Assembly (NCBI RefSeq): GCF_965215655.1
Contig: NZ_OZ244111.1
Location: 3,906,001-3,970,000 of the forward strand
Origin: Nioella sp965215655
GTDB taxonomy: Bacteria > Pseudomonadota > Alphaproteobacteria > Rhodobacterales > Rhodobacteraceae
DNA: 64,000 nucleotides
Direction: 5' to 3'
Shown: positions 44,007 through 52,479 of the stretch, piece by piece
How positions within the stretch are numbered: position 1 is the first letter of the stretch
Layout of the letters: every line of letters begins with the position of its first letter
Translations under genes and position numbers: made by a program
The notes under the pieces: generated by a model
Seen by the model: the letters and a program-made list of their open reading frames with translations, nothing else
What the model was told of the DNA's origin: nothing
The model's database searches: none

Positions 44007-45278
44007 TCAGCTGTTCATCGAGTCGAAGAATTCGGCGTTCGTCTTGGTCTGCTTGAGCTTGGAAATCAGGAACTCGATGGCATCTGTCGTGCCCATCGGG
44101 TTCAGGATGCGTCGCAGCAGGAAAGTCTTGTGCAGGTCTTTGGAGTCGACCAGCAGGTCCTCTTTCCGAGTACCGGACTTGAGGATGTCCATCGCCGGAA
44201 AGACGCGCTTGTCGGCGACCTTGCGGTCAAGCACGATTTCCGAGTTACCGGTGCCCTTGAATTCTTCGAAGATCACCTCGTCCATACGGCTGCCGGTGTC
44301 GATCAGCGCAGTGGCGATGATGGTCAGCGACCCGCCCTCTTCGATATTGCGCGCGGCGCCGAAGAAGCGTTTTGGGCGTTGCAGGGCGTTCGCATCCACA
44401 CCACCGGTCAGCACTTTGCCAGAGCTGGGGACCGTGGTGTTATAGGCGCGGCCAAGACGAGTGATCGAGTCGAGCAAGATGACCACGTCGCGCTTGTGTT
44501 CCACCAGACGTTTGGCTTTTTCGATGACCATCTCGGCCACGGCCACGTGACGGGTGGCCGGTTCGTCGAAGGTCGAGGAAATCACCTCACCCTTCACAGA
44601 CCGCTGCATGTCCGTCACCTCTTCCGGGCGTTCGTCGATCAGCAGGACGATCAGATAGCATTCCGGGTGGTTCTTCTCGATCGACGTCGCGATGTTCTGC
44701 AGAAGCACCGTCTTACCCGTACGCGGCGGAGCGACGATTAGCGACCGCTGGCCTTTCCCGATTGGCGACACAAGGTCGATGATGCGGGCGGAGCGATCCT
44801 TGATGGTCGGATCGTCGATTTCCATCTTCAGCCGCTCATCGGGATAGAGCGGCGTCAGGTTGTCGAAGTTGATCTTGTGGCGGGCGCGTTCCGGATCTTC
44901 GAAATTGATCTGGGCAACCTTCACCAGCCCGAAATAGCGTTCGTTTTCGCGCGGGGCGTGGATCACACCCTCAACCGTGTCACCGGTGCGCAAGGAATGC
45001 TGGCGGATCATGTCGGGCGAGACGTAAATGTCATCGGGGCCCGGCAGATAGTTTGCCTCGGGCGAGCGCAAAAACCCGAACCCGTCCTGAAGCACCTCCA
45101 GCACACCGTCGCCAGAGATCTCCCACCCCTCTTCAGCGCGCTCCTTGAGGATCTGGAACATCATCTCGCCCTTACGCATGGTCGAGGCGTTTTCAATGTC
45201 CAGCTCTTCGGCCATCGCCAGAAGGTCTTTGGGAGATTTGGCTTTCAGATCAGCCAGGTTCAGAGTTTCAGTAGTCAT
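44007..45278 (-). CDS. rho: Transcription termination factor Rho
   Basis: 423 residues. The RNA-binding cold-shock-like domain holds DGFGFLR at 65-71; Walker A APPRTGKT is at 183-190; VILLDSITRLGRAYN follows. Same size as E. coli Rho with no large insertion. A 132-base gap separates it from hemJ; I see no clear terminator or promoter in it. Confidence 0.98.
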   Translation of the reverse strand: MTTETLNLADLKAKSPKDLLAMAEELDIENASTMRKGEMMFQILKERAEEGWEISGDGVLEVLQDGFGFLRSPEANYLPGPDDIYVSPDMIRQHSLRTGDTVEGVIHAPRENERYFGLVKVAQINFEDPERARHKINFDNLTPLYPDERLKMEIDDPTIKDRSARIIDLVSPIGKGQRSLIVAPPRTGKTVLLQNIATSIEKNHPECYLIVLLIDERPEEVTDMQRSVKGEVISSTFDEPATRHVAVAEMVIEKAKRLVEHKRDVVILLDSITRLGRAYNTTVPSSGKVLTGGVDANALQRPKRFFGAARNIEEGGSLTIIATALIDTGSRMDEVIFEEFKGTGNSEIVLDRKVADKRVFPAMDILKSGTRKEDLLVDSKDLHKTFLLRRILNPMGTTDAIEFLISKLKQTKTNAEFFDSMNS

Positions 45279-45410
45279 GGAAAATAGTCCCTCGGCTGGC
45301 CCTGCCCTGTTTCAGGCATGCCGCGTGTCGGTATTCATAGGGAAGCAGCAAGGCCGGACGGCCAAGTTGACAAGCGAGATAAGGAAAGCCGTGGGTTAAG
45401 TCAACCGGGC

Positions 45411-45869
45411 TTAGGAAAACGGCCTGGCGATGACGGAAATCACGATCACCACCATCAGCAGCGTCGGAACCTCGTTCATCATCCGATAGGTCCGACCCGT
45501 GCGAATATTTTCGCCCTTGGTGAAGTCCTTGCGACGCAGGGCCAGCCAATGATGAAACCACGTCATCCCCAGCACAGCCGCCGCTTTAGTCCACGGCCAG
45601 ACGTCACCCCAATAGACGATCCCCGGTGTGAAGACGAGCGCGAGGCCAAAGACCCAGGTGGCGATCATCGCGGGGTTCATGATCACCCGCAGCAGTTTGT
45701 ATTCCATGGTCTGGAAGAGCCGGTCGGTGTCATTGCCCTGGCCCACCTGTTCGGTGTGATAGACGAAGAGACGCGGCAGATAGAACAGTCCAGCCATCCA
45801 GGCCAGCACAGACATCACATGCAGGCTCTTGGTCCAGGGATAGGCTGCCGCCAGAAAATCACCGATCAT
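45411..45869 (-). CDS. hemJ: Protoporphyrinogen oxidase HemJ
   Basis: Membrane protein of 152 residues with about four helices. The conserved His in SLHVMSVLAWMAGLFYLPRL near 16 and the Arg-Leu-Phe-Val-Tyr-His end of that helix are family marks. It replaces HemG/HemY in most alphaproteobacteria, oxidising protoporphyrinogen IX with a bound heme b. A GGAG site lies upstream. Last gene before the predicted origin on this side; transcribed away from it. Confidence 0.92.
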   Translation of the reverse strand: MIGDFLAAAYPWTKSLHVMSVLAWMAGLFYLPRLFVYHTEQVGQGNDTDRLFQTMEYKLLRVIMNPAMIATWVFGLALVFTPGIVYWGDVWPWTKAAAVLGMTWFHHWLALRRKDFTKGENIRTGRTYRMMNEVPTLLMVVIVISVIARPFS

Positions 45870-46284
45870 GGGTCGCTCCGTTCTCTCCTCCCTTCAATAA
45901 ATATATTTATTTAAAAGAAAAGATGATGTGGTTGTTGTACCGGGGATAACTGGGAAAACCGGGTTTGACCGGAAGAATTCAGAGAGTTCTCCACAGGGTT
46001 TTCCTTCCCACACCTTAATGGATAAGCCCTGTGGAATATGGATAATAATAATTTAATATCAAGTATTTATGAGGAAACATCTTGTGAACAACCATGGGAG
46101 AACCTGTGCCTGACTCCATCAACATCAAACCAATCCCCGTCTTGCTGGTGATGAACTGTCCCCGTGGAAAACACTTGGGCAAAACACCGTGGAAGGGCGA
46201 TCCGGGCTTGGATGATCAGGGAAGTCGAAGATATACAGAACCCATTCCCGGGCTTGGCCCCAGACTTGTTCATAGAGTTATCCA
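45870..46284. other. oriC: Predicted chromosomal origin of replication (oriC)
   Basis: 415 bases without a gene. A/T-only tract 45895-45917 (CAATAAATATATTTATTTAA region) and a second at 46036-46070 could be unwinding elements. DnaA-box-like sites (consensus TTATNCACA) include TTCTCCACA at 45987-45995, and on the minus strand TTATCCATT at 46017-46025, TTATCCATA at 46037-46045, TTGTTCACA at 46083-46091 and TTTTCCACG at 46163-46171; TTATCCAAT at 46278-46286 overlaps the maf start. Flanks match other alphaproteobacterial origins: rho, mnmE, mnmG, rsmG, parA, parB on one side and maf, aroE, coaE, dnaQ, secB on the other. Genes diverge from the gap on both sides. Confidence 0.85.
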
Positions 46285-46881
46285 ATGACGCAGATCATTC
46301 TGGCCTCAAGCTCCGCCATCCGGCAGACACTGCTGACCAATGCCGGCATCCCCTTCACCGCCCTGCCCGCGCGCATTGACGAGGACGCAATCAAGGCGGC
46401 TTTGCTGGCCGAGGATGCGACCCCACGCGATGTAGCAGACGCTTTGGCCGAATTCAAAGCCCGCAAGATCGCTGAAAAACACCCGGATGCCACGGTGATC
46501 GGATCGGATCAGGTGTTGGAGTTTCAGGGGAAGATCCTGTCCAAACCCACCAGCAATGAAGAAGCAGCCAACCAACTGCGCGCGCTGCGTGGAAAGCAGC
46601 ACAAGCTGCTCTCTGCCGTCGTTGTCTATTCCAGGGCCGAGCCTGTCTGGCGCTATGTCGGTCAGGTCCGTCTGTTGATGCGCGAGATCAGTGACGACTA
46701 TCTGGTGGCCTATTTGGCCCGGAACTGGCCGGGGATCGGGGACAGTGTGGGCAGCTATAAGCTGGAAGAAGAGGGCGCACGGCTTTTCAGCCGTATTGAA
46801 GGGGACTACTTTACCGTTCTGGGTCTGCCACTTCTGGAACTCATCGGGTTCCTGACCCAAAAGGGAGAGATCGAGGGATGA
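46285..46881 (+). CDS. maf: Maf-family nucleoside triphosphate pyrophosphatase
   Basis: 198 residues. ILASSSAIRQTLLTNAGIPF is the substrate loop and VIGSDQVLEF holds the catalytic Asp. Likely removes modified pyrimidine nucleotides. The start codon overlaps a DnaA-box-like TTATCCAAT, so DnaA binding might affect transcription. First gene to the right of the origin; overlaps aroE by 4 bases. The PPSR-type kinase regulator gene often found before maf in related genomes is absent here. Confidence 0.93.
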   Translation: MTQIILASSSAIRQTLLTNAGIPFTALPARIDEDAIKAALLAEDATPRDVADALAEFKARKIAEKHPDATVIGSDQVLEFQGKILSKPTSNEEAANQLRALRGKQHKLLSAVVVYSRAEPVWRYVGQVRLLMREISDDYLVAYLARNWPGIGDSVGSYKLEEEGARLFSRIEGDYFTVLGLPLLELIGFLTQKGEIEG

Positions 46882-47711
46882 CAGAAAAGCTGTTGCTGGC
46901 CGGGGTGATCGGCGACCCGATCGCGCATAGCCGGTCCCCCCGGCTGCATGGCCATTGGCTGTGGCGCTATGGGATCGACGGGCATTACGTGCCATTACAC
47001 GTCACCCGTGAACGGCTGCATGACACGCTGCGCCTGCTGCCCGACCTTGGGTTCAAGGGCGTCAATGTCACGATTCCCCACAAGGAAACCGTGCTGCAGA
47101 TCGCCGATTCCGTGACCGACCGCGCGGCGCTGATCGGGGCGGCCAATACGCTGACCTATACGGCGAATGGCAAATTGCAGGCTGATAATACCGACGGCGT
47201 CGGCTTCATGGAAAACATCAAGCAATATACGCCGGGATGGTCGGCTTCAGAAGGTCCCGCGCTTGTTCTGGGCGCCGGTGGTGCTGCCCGGGCCGTGGTC
47301 TCGGCGCTGTTGTCCGATGGCTGCCCGCATGTGTTTCTCGTCAATCGCACCCGCGCCCGAGCGGAAGCCCTTCAGGATCATTTCGGAGCCAAGGTCCATG
47401 TCGCGGACTGGACGCGCATCCCCAACGTGCTGGACGAGGTCGCGCTGCTGGTGAACACGACATCGCTCGGGATGGTGGGCAAACAGCCCCTTCATATCGA
47501 CCTGGACCGGTTGAACCCCGCGACCGTCGTGAATGATATCGTTTACACCCCGTTGCGGACGGAACTTCTGGAAGAAGCTGGGGCGCGCGGCTGTCACACG
47601 GTCGACGGGCTGGGAATGCTGTTGCATCAGGCCGCGCCGGGCTTTGAACGCTGGTTCGGTGTGAAACCGGAGGTTGATGACGAGTTGCGCGCGGTGGTGT
47701 TGGGGGAATGA
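46878..47711 (+). CDS. aroE: Shikimate dehydrogenase
   Basis: 277 residues. Substrate motif HSRSPRLHGHWL near 16-27, catalytic Lys in NVTIPHKE, NADP loop GAGGAARAVV and the C-terminal DGLGMLLHQAAPGFERWFG. Reduces 3-dehydroshikimate to shikimate. Overlaps maf and coaE by 4 bases each, part of the maf-aroE-coaE-dnaQ operon. Confidence 0.97.
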   Translation: MTEKLLLAGVIGDPIAHSRSPRLHGHWLWRYGIDGHYVPLHVTRERLHDTLRLLPDLGFKGVNVTIPHKETVLQIADSVTDRAALIGAANTLTYTANGKLQADNTDGVGFMENIKQYTPGWSASEGPALVLGAGGAARAVVSALLSDGCPHVFLVNRTRARAEALQDHFGAKVHVADWTRIPNVLDEVALLVNTTSLGMVGKQPLHIDLDRLNPATVVNDIVYTPLRTELLEEAGARGCHTVDGLGMLLHQAAPGFERWFGVKPEVDDELRAVVLGE

Positions 47712-48301
47712 GCTATATTCTCGGCCTCACCGGTTCTATCGGCATGGGGAAATCCACCACAGCCCAGTTTTTCCGCGAGGCCGGTGTGCCGGTCTGGGAT
47801 GCAGATGCGGCCGTGCACCGGATCTATGCCAAGGGCGGTGCGGCGGTGGAACCAATCAGCAAAGTCTGCCCCGATGCGACCGCCATCGGAAAAGTGGACC
47901 GCGACGCGCTGAAAGCCTGGATTGCGCGGGATGACACAGCGCTGGCGCAGTTGGAAAAGATCGTGCACCCTCTTGTCGCCGCTGATCGCGCAGACTTCAT
48001 CGCCGCCAACACCGCCGCGCCTCTGATCGTTCTGGACATCCCCCTGCTTTTTGAAACCGGATCGGCCGCCAACATGGACGGTGTGCTTGTCGTGTCGGTC
48101 GATTCTGATGAACAGCGCAGACGCGTGTTGGCACGGGAAACCATGACCGAGGAGATGTTCGCCTCCATCCTCGCGCGCCAGACGCCCGATGCCGAGAAAC
48201 GCGCCCGTGCTGATTTCGTGATCGAGACCTACGATCTGGACAGCACCCGTGCGGACGTGATGAAACTGATCGACAGGCTGACAGGGGAACACCATGCGTG
48301 A
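47708..48301 (+). CDS. coaE: Dephospho-CoA kinase
   Basis: 197 residues. P-loop GSIGMGKST near 9-17, lid region and LDIPLLFETG as the conserved CoA-binding segment. Last step of coenzyme A synthesis. Overlaps aroE by 4 and dnaQ by 8 bases. Confidence 0.97.
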   Translation: MSYILGLTGSIGMGKSTTAQFFREAGVPVWDADAAVHRIYAKGGAAVEPISKVCPDATAIGKVDRDALKAWIARDDTALAQLEKIVHPLVAADRADFIAANTAAPLIVLDIPLLFETGSAANMDGVLVVSVDSDEQRRRVLARETMTEEMFASILARQTPDAEKRARADFVIETYDLDSTRADVMKLIDRLTGEHHA

Positions 48302-49031
48302 AATCGTGCTCGACACGGAAACCACCGGATTTGACCCTGAATCAGGGGATCGGATCGTCGAGATCGGAGCGATCGAGCTCTATAATCACCTGCCCACGGG
48401 CGAAACGTTTCACGTCTATATCAACCCCGAACGGTCCATGCCGGATGAAGCATTCGGCGTGCATGGGATCGGGCCTGACCTGCTGGAATCCGGCCCGCGC
48501 GCCCCGAACCCCGGTGAGGTGACGCTGAAAGACAAACCCGTTTTTGCGGCTTTCGGGCAGAGATTCCTCGATTTCGTCGGCATGGATTCCAAGCTGGTCA
48601 TCCATAATGCCAGCTTCGACATGAAGTTTCTTAATGCGGAGTTGCGTTGGCTGAACCTGCCGCAGATCCCATGGGAACGCGCCGTCGATACGCTGGCAAT
48701 TGCCCGCAAGAAGTTTCCCGGCTCGCCTGCCTCGCTCGATGCGCTTTGCCGCCGCTTCGGGATCGACAATTCATCGCGGACGCTGCACGGCGCGCTGCTC
48801 GACTCTGAAATTCTGGCAGAGGTCTATCTGGAACTGATCGGCGGGCGTCAGCCAGATTTCGCCTTGTCAGCGCGCGTGGAAACCACATCAACCGGTCAAC
48901 CGACCGAAGCCTGGCGCCCGAAACCACGGCCCACTCCGCTGCTCTCAAGGATCAGCCAAGAAGAAGCCGCCGCCCATGCATCCTTTGTAGAGGAGATGGG
49001 CGACGGCGCTGTCTGGAAGAAATTCGGCTGA
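48294..49031 (+). CDS. dnaQ: DNA polymerase III epsilon subunit, proofreading exonuclease
   Basis: 245 residues. Exo I is LDTETTGFD at the N-terminus, Exo II around IHNASFDMKFLN, Exo III HGALLDSEILAEVYLEL. The C-terminal tail, which binds the alpha subunit, is of normal length. A half-parS-like GTTTCACGT at 48408-48416 is incidental. Its stop touches the convergent secB stop. Confidence 0.97.
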   Translation: MREIVLDTETTGFDPESGDRIVEIGAIELYNHLPTGETFHVYINPERSMPDEAFGVHGIGPDLLESGPRAPNPGEVTLKDKPVFAAFGQRFLDFVGMDSKLVIHNASFDMKFLNAELRWLNLPQIPWERAVDTLAIARKKFPGSPASLDALCRRFGIDNSSRTLHGALLDSEILAEVYLELIGGRQPDFALSARVETTSTGQPTEAWRPKPRPTPLLSRISQEEAAAHASFVEEMGDGAVWKKFG

Positions 49032-49535
49032 TCACGCGTCCGCGTGCGGCTTGGTCTGCGCGACGCGGGCCAGCTGGTTGCGATAGATCTGCACGAAATC
49101 CATGTTGTCGAGGTTCAGCGGCGGGTAGCCACCATCGCGCGAGATGTCGGACACGATGCGGCGAATGAACGGGAACAGCATCCGAGGGCATTCGATATGC
49201 AGGAACGGATGCAGCTGCTGCTCGTTCACGTTCTCGATTTGGAAAACGCCGGCATAATCCAGCTCGATCAGGAAAATCTGCGCGCCATCATCCTTGGTTT
49301 TGTTGTCGATCTTCAGTTTGACGACAACATCATACTGGTTCTCGGTCTGACGCTTGCGCGCTTCGACACCGACCTGAACCTGAATTTCGGGCTGCGTGTT
49401 GCCCTGCAGGGATTTCTGCGCGGCGATATTCTCGAAAGACATATCGCGGATGAACTGGGCAAGGACCTGCATCTTGGGCAGGACGGGGGCCTGTGCGGCG
49501 CCTTCGGGGGCTTGAGTCCCGTTTTCTTCGGCCAT
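49032..49535 (-). CDS. secB: Export chaperone SecB
   Basis: Tetrameric cytoplasmic chaperone delivering preproteins to SecA, 167 residues. Core begins VLAQFIRDMSFENIAAQ; the C-terminal half holds HPFLHIECPRMLFPFIRRIV and GGYPPLNLDNMDFVQIYR, which are diagnostic. Typical alphaproteobacterial length. Second half of the conserved dnaQ-secB pair. Confidence 0.96.
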   Translation of the reverse strand: MAEENGTQAPEGAAQAPVLPKMQVLAQFIRDMSFENIAAQKSLQGNTQPEIQVQVGVEARKRQTENQYDVVVKLKIDNKTKDDGAQIFLIELDYAGVFQIENVNEQQLHPFLHIECPRMLFPFIRRIVSDISRDGGYPPLNLDNMDFVQIYRNQLARVAQTKPHADA

Positions 49536-49590
49536 TGGTAACTCCGGTTTTAAAAGGCTGAACGCGGTGTATCAGGTGAATCCGACCGCC

Positions 49591-50067
49591 TCAATGCCGA
49601 GTCCAGCCAGAAGGCCCGTTTCGCTGCGGGTTCTCGTCCACCTCGTATTCCCCTTCGATGATCACATCGGGGCCCTGGCGGGTCTGGGTCCATTGCTGCT
49701 GCCCGGCGACGACAGATTCCACCTTGACCCGCTTGCGCAGCTCTCGGAGGACCAGATTCCGAAAACCCGGTACCAGCAGCGCAAAGCCAAGCGCGTCGGT
49801 GAAGAAGCCCGGCGTCAGCAGCAGCGCACCCGAAAACAGGATCATGGCACCATGGGCCAGAGGCTCAGTCGGGTCGTTCAGGTCATTGAAACTGTTGCGA
49901 AGATTGGCCATGGCCTGCGCGCCCTGCGACCGGACCAGCATGGAGCCGAGAACAGCAGTCAACACCACAATTCCAAGTGTTGGCCACAGCCCGATCAGCC
50001 CGCCCACCTGTATAAACAGGGCGATTTCAATCAGCGGAACGCCGATAAACAGGAAAAACAGCCACAT
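49591..50067 (-). CDS. fxsA: FxsA-family membrane protein
   Basis: 158 residues. Two or three membrane segments in the first 100 residues (MWLFFLFIGVPLIEIALFI begins the first), then a polar C-terminal tail with ENPQRNGPSGW. Named for a suppressor of F-plasmid exclusion of phage T7; its cell role is unclear. ATG 50067 has AAAGGA upstream; the longer frame adds 13 basic residues before the membrane helix. Divergent from the Tim44-like gene. Confidence 0.88.
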   Translation of the reverse strand: MWLFFLFIGVPLIEIALFIQVGGLIGLWPTLGIVVLTAVLGSMLVRSQGAQAMANLRNSFNDLNDPTEPLAHGAMILFSGALLLTPGFFTDALGFALLVPGFRNLVLRELRKRVKVESVVAGQQQWTQTRQGPDVIIEGEYEVDENPQRNGPSGWTRH

Positions 50068-50186
50068 CTTGCGTCCTTTCTTCGATCCGGGCAGCGGTTG
50101 GCACATGGACTTGACCGCCCCCCGCGCCTACATATGTGCCATCGAGCCGCAAGATTTAACCCCACCCGCCCGAAAGAGGTTCCCAC

Positions 50187-50843
50187 ATGAATTCCCTACT
50201 GCAGCTTCTGGTGTTGGCCGGGATCGCGATTTTCCTGATCCTGAAGTTGCGCAGCGTTCTTGGCACGCGAGACGGTTACGAGAACCCGCATGCGGAAGCG
50301 CCCGCGCGCCGAAGCCCCGCGCGCCGGGATTTCGAAGTGATCGAGGGTGGCCCCGACCGCGATATCACCGATCATGTAGACGATGGCACCGATGCCGCCA
50401 AGGCGCTTGCCGCGATGAAGATGGCCGAGCCGGGCTTCTCCGTATCGGAGTTTCTGCAAGGCGCCCGTGGCGCCTATGAGATGATCCTCATGGCCTTTGA
50501 AAACGGCGATGTCGAAGGGCTGCGCCCGTTCCTGGCCGAGGACGTGATGGAAACCTTCGAAGAGGTGATCCGCAACCGTGAGGAACAAGGCCTGTCCATC
50601 GACGCGAATTTCGTCGGGGTGCGGGAACTGGCCTTGCAGGACGCGAGTTTTGACCGCGCCGACAATATGGCCGAAGTCACCGTGCGTTTCGTGGGCGAGC
50701 TGACCTCTGCCGTGCGCAATGCGGCGGGTGAGCTGGTCGAGGGTGACCCCAATGCGATCAAGCGTCAGCGCGATGTCTGGACCTTTGCCCGCTCCATGGG
50801 CAGTTCCGATCCCAATTGGGTTCTGGTCGCAACCGGCGGGTGA
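50187..50843 (+). CDS. Tim44/TimA-like membrane-associated protein
   Basis: 218 residues. An N-terminal membrane helix (about 4-24, LLQLLVLAGIAIFLILKL) is followed by a charged linker and a Tim44-like domain (about 85-218). Alphaproteobacterial TimA is related to the mitochondrial import protein Tim44 but its bacterial function is not settled. GAAAGAGG precedes ATG 50187. Upstream of mltA by 6 bases. Confidence 0.88.
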   Translation: MNSLLQLLVLAGIAIFLILKLRSVLGTRDGYENPHAEAPARRSPARRDFEVIEGGPDRDITDHVDDGTDAAKALAAMKMAEPGFSVSEFLQGARGAYEMILMAFENGDVEGLRPFLAEDVMETFEEVIRNREEQGLSIDANFVGVRELALQDASFDRADNMAEVTVRFVGELTSAVRNAAGELVEGDPNAIKRQRDVWTFARSMGSSDPNWVLVATGG

Positions 50844-50849
50844 TCCCCC

Positions 50850-51875
50850 ATGCGCGGCGGGTTTTTTTCTCTGGTCTTGTCCGCCGCGACCCTGTTTTGT
50901 GCCCCTGTGATGGCACAGCACAACGCACAGATACTCAGCTTCGACGATCTCGACGGATGGGCCGAGGACGATCATCAAGCCGCGCTTGAGGTCTTTCTGA
51001 ACACCTGTCCCGACATGGACGATGGTGAATGGCTGCGTCTTTGCGCCGTCGCGCAGCAGCAGCCCAATGCCCGCACATTCTTTGAGCTGTTCTTTCGCCC
51101 GGTTCTGATCGGTGGCGATGAACCCGCGCTGTTTACGGGCTATTTTGAGCCGGAACTGAGCGGATCGTTGACCCCAACCTCTCGTTACCGGTTCCCCGTC
51201 TATCGCATGCCGCCAGATGTGGTGGAGCCATGGCATACCCGCCGCGAGATTGAACAGGACGGGCTGTTAGAGGGTCAGGGGCTGGAAATCGCTTGGGTTG
51301 ATGACGCGGTAGAGCTGTTCTTTCTGCAAATTCAGGGGTCTGGCCGCATTCGCCTGCCCGATGGGCGCGTGATCCGCGTGGGCTATGCTGGCCGCAATGG
51401 GCATGAATACCGTTCCATCGGGCAGGAACTGATCCGCCGCGGCATCTATCAGCCCCACCAAGTGTCGGCACAGGTGATCGGGTCCTGGGTCAGGCGTAAC
51501 CCGACCGCGGGGCGCGAACTGCTCTATCACAACCCGTCCTACGTGTTCTTCCGGGTGATCCGCACGCGAAACGCGGATGATGGGCCGCTTGGCGCGATGA
51601 ACCGATCCATCACGCCGATGCGGTCGATTGCGGTCGATCCTCGGTTTACGCCGCTTGGCGCGCCGGTTTGGATCGAAAAGGATGGCGAAAGCCCGCTCCG
51701 CCGCCTGATGATCGCACAGGACACGGGATCAGCGATCCAGGGTGCGCAACGGGCGGATGTGTTCTATGGCTTCGGGGACGAGGCCGGGCTGGAGGCAGGA
51801 CGGATTCGCGACCCCGGACGGATGATCGTGCTGATGCCGATCGAGCTGGCCAATCTGATGGTCCCGGACGCCTGA
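50850..51875 (+). CDS. mltA: Membrane-bound lytic murein transglycosylase A
   Basis: 341 residues. Signal peptide about 1-22 (ends PVMAQ); no convincing lipobox, so it may be periplasmic rather than lipid-anchored. The MltA barrel and 3D domain carry FLQIQGSGRIRLPDG, ITPMRSIAVDPRFTPLG and AQDTGSAIQGAQRADVFYG, where the catalytic Asp lies in the last. Cleaves peptidoglycan to 1,6-anhydroMurNAc products, which could feed amino-sugar recycling. Ends one base before the Smr gene. Confidence 0.94.
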   Translation: MRGGFFSLVLSAATLFCAPVMAQHNAQILSFDDLDGWAEDDHQAALEVFLNTCPDMDDGEWLRLCAVAQQQPNARTFFELFFRPVLIGGDEPALFTGYFEPELSGSLTPTSRYRFPVYRMPPDVVEPWHTRREIEQDGLLEGQGLEIAWVDDAVELFFLQIQGSGRIRLPDGRVIRVGYAGRNGHEYRSIGQELIRRGIYQPHQVSAQVIGSWVRRNPTAGRELLYHNPSYVFFRVIRTRNADDGPLGAMNRSITPMRSIAVDPRFTPLGAPVWIEKDGESPLRRLMIAQDTGSAIQGAQRADVFYGFGDEAGLEAGRIRDPGRMIVLMPIELANLMVPDA

Positions 51876-51876
51876 T

Positions 51877-52479
51877 ATGTCGCGAAGAAGGCCCAGAACA
51901 CTCAGCGCGGAGGACCGCAAGCTGTGGTCCGCCGTGACGCGAACGGTCACCGCCGCGAGGCCCCAGAAGCCGAAGGAAGACGCCGTCCCCGCACCGGACC
52001 GGCCCCACCCGAAACCGAAGCACAAGCAAAGCTTCGAAGTCAGCGATTTCCGCATTGGGGAAGCCGCGACAAACGCAATGCCCGGCAGTCAGCTTGCGCC
52101 CTCGGTTTCTGAACGGCTGGCCCATGCCCCGGTTAGGATGGATCACGGCACCCACAAGAAGATGCTGCGCGGCAAGCTGAAGCCAGAGGCACGGATCGAC
52201 CTGCACGGGATGACGCTGGCGCAGGCGCATCCGGTTCTGACACGGTTCATTCTGGATGCCTATGACGATGGTCTCAGGCTGGTTCTGGTGATCACCGGCA
52301 AGGGCAAGGATCGCGACGATCCCGGCCCCATCCCGATCCGGCGCGGGGTGCTGAAACATCAGGTTCCCAACTGGCTGCATATGCCGCCGCTTGGCCGTGT
52401 CGTACTGGATATCAGAGAGGCGCATATCCGCCACGGTGGAACGGGCGCCTACTACGTCTATCTACGCCGGGCGCGCTAG
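51877..52479 (+). CDS. Smr-domain protein
   Basis: 200 residues. A basic, Pro/Lys-rich N-terminal half is followed by an Smr domain (about 105-195) with IDLHGMTLAQAHPVLTRFI, VLVITGKGKD and HVLKHQV-like strands. Stand-alone Smr proteins are thought to be nucleases or nucleic-acid binders unrelated in function to MutS itself. It follows mltA by one base. Its 3' end overlaps the convergent MFS gene by 18 bases. Confidence 0.88.
   Translation: MSRRRPRTLSAEDRKLWSAVTRTVTAARPQKPKEDAVPAPDRPHPKPKHKQSFEVSDFRIGEAATNAMPGSQLAPSVSERLAHAPVRMDHGTHKKMLRGKLKPEARIDLHGMTLAQAHPVLTRFILDAYDDGLRLVLVITGKGKDRDDPGPIPIRRGVLKHQVPNWLHMPPLGRVVLDIREAHIRHGGTGAYYVYLRRAR

Noticed and set aside
48405..48419. Half parS-like sequence in dnaQ
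   Set aside because: Only one arm matches; not palindromic.
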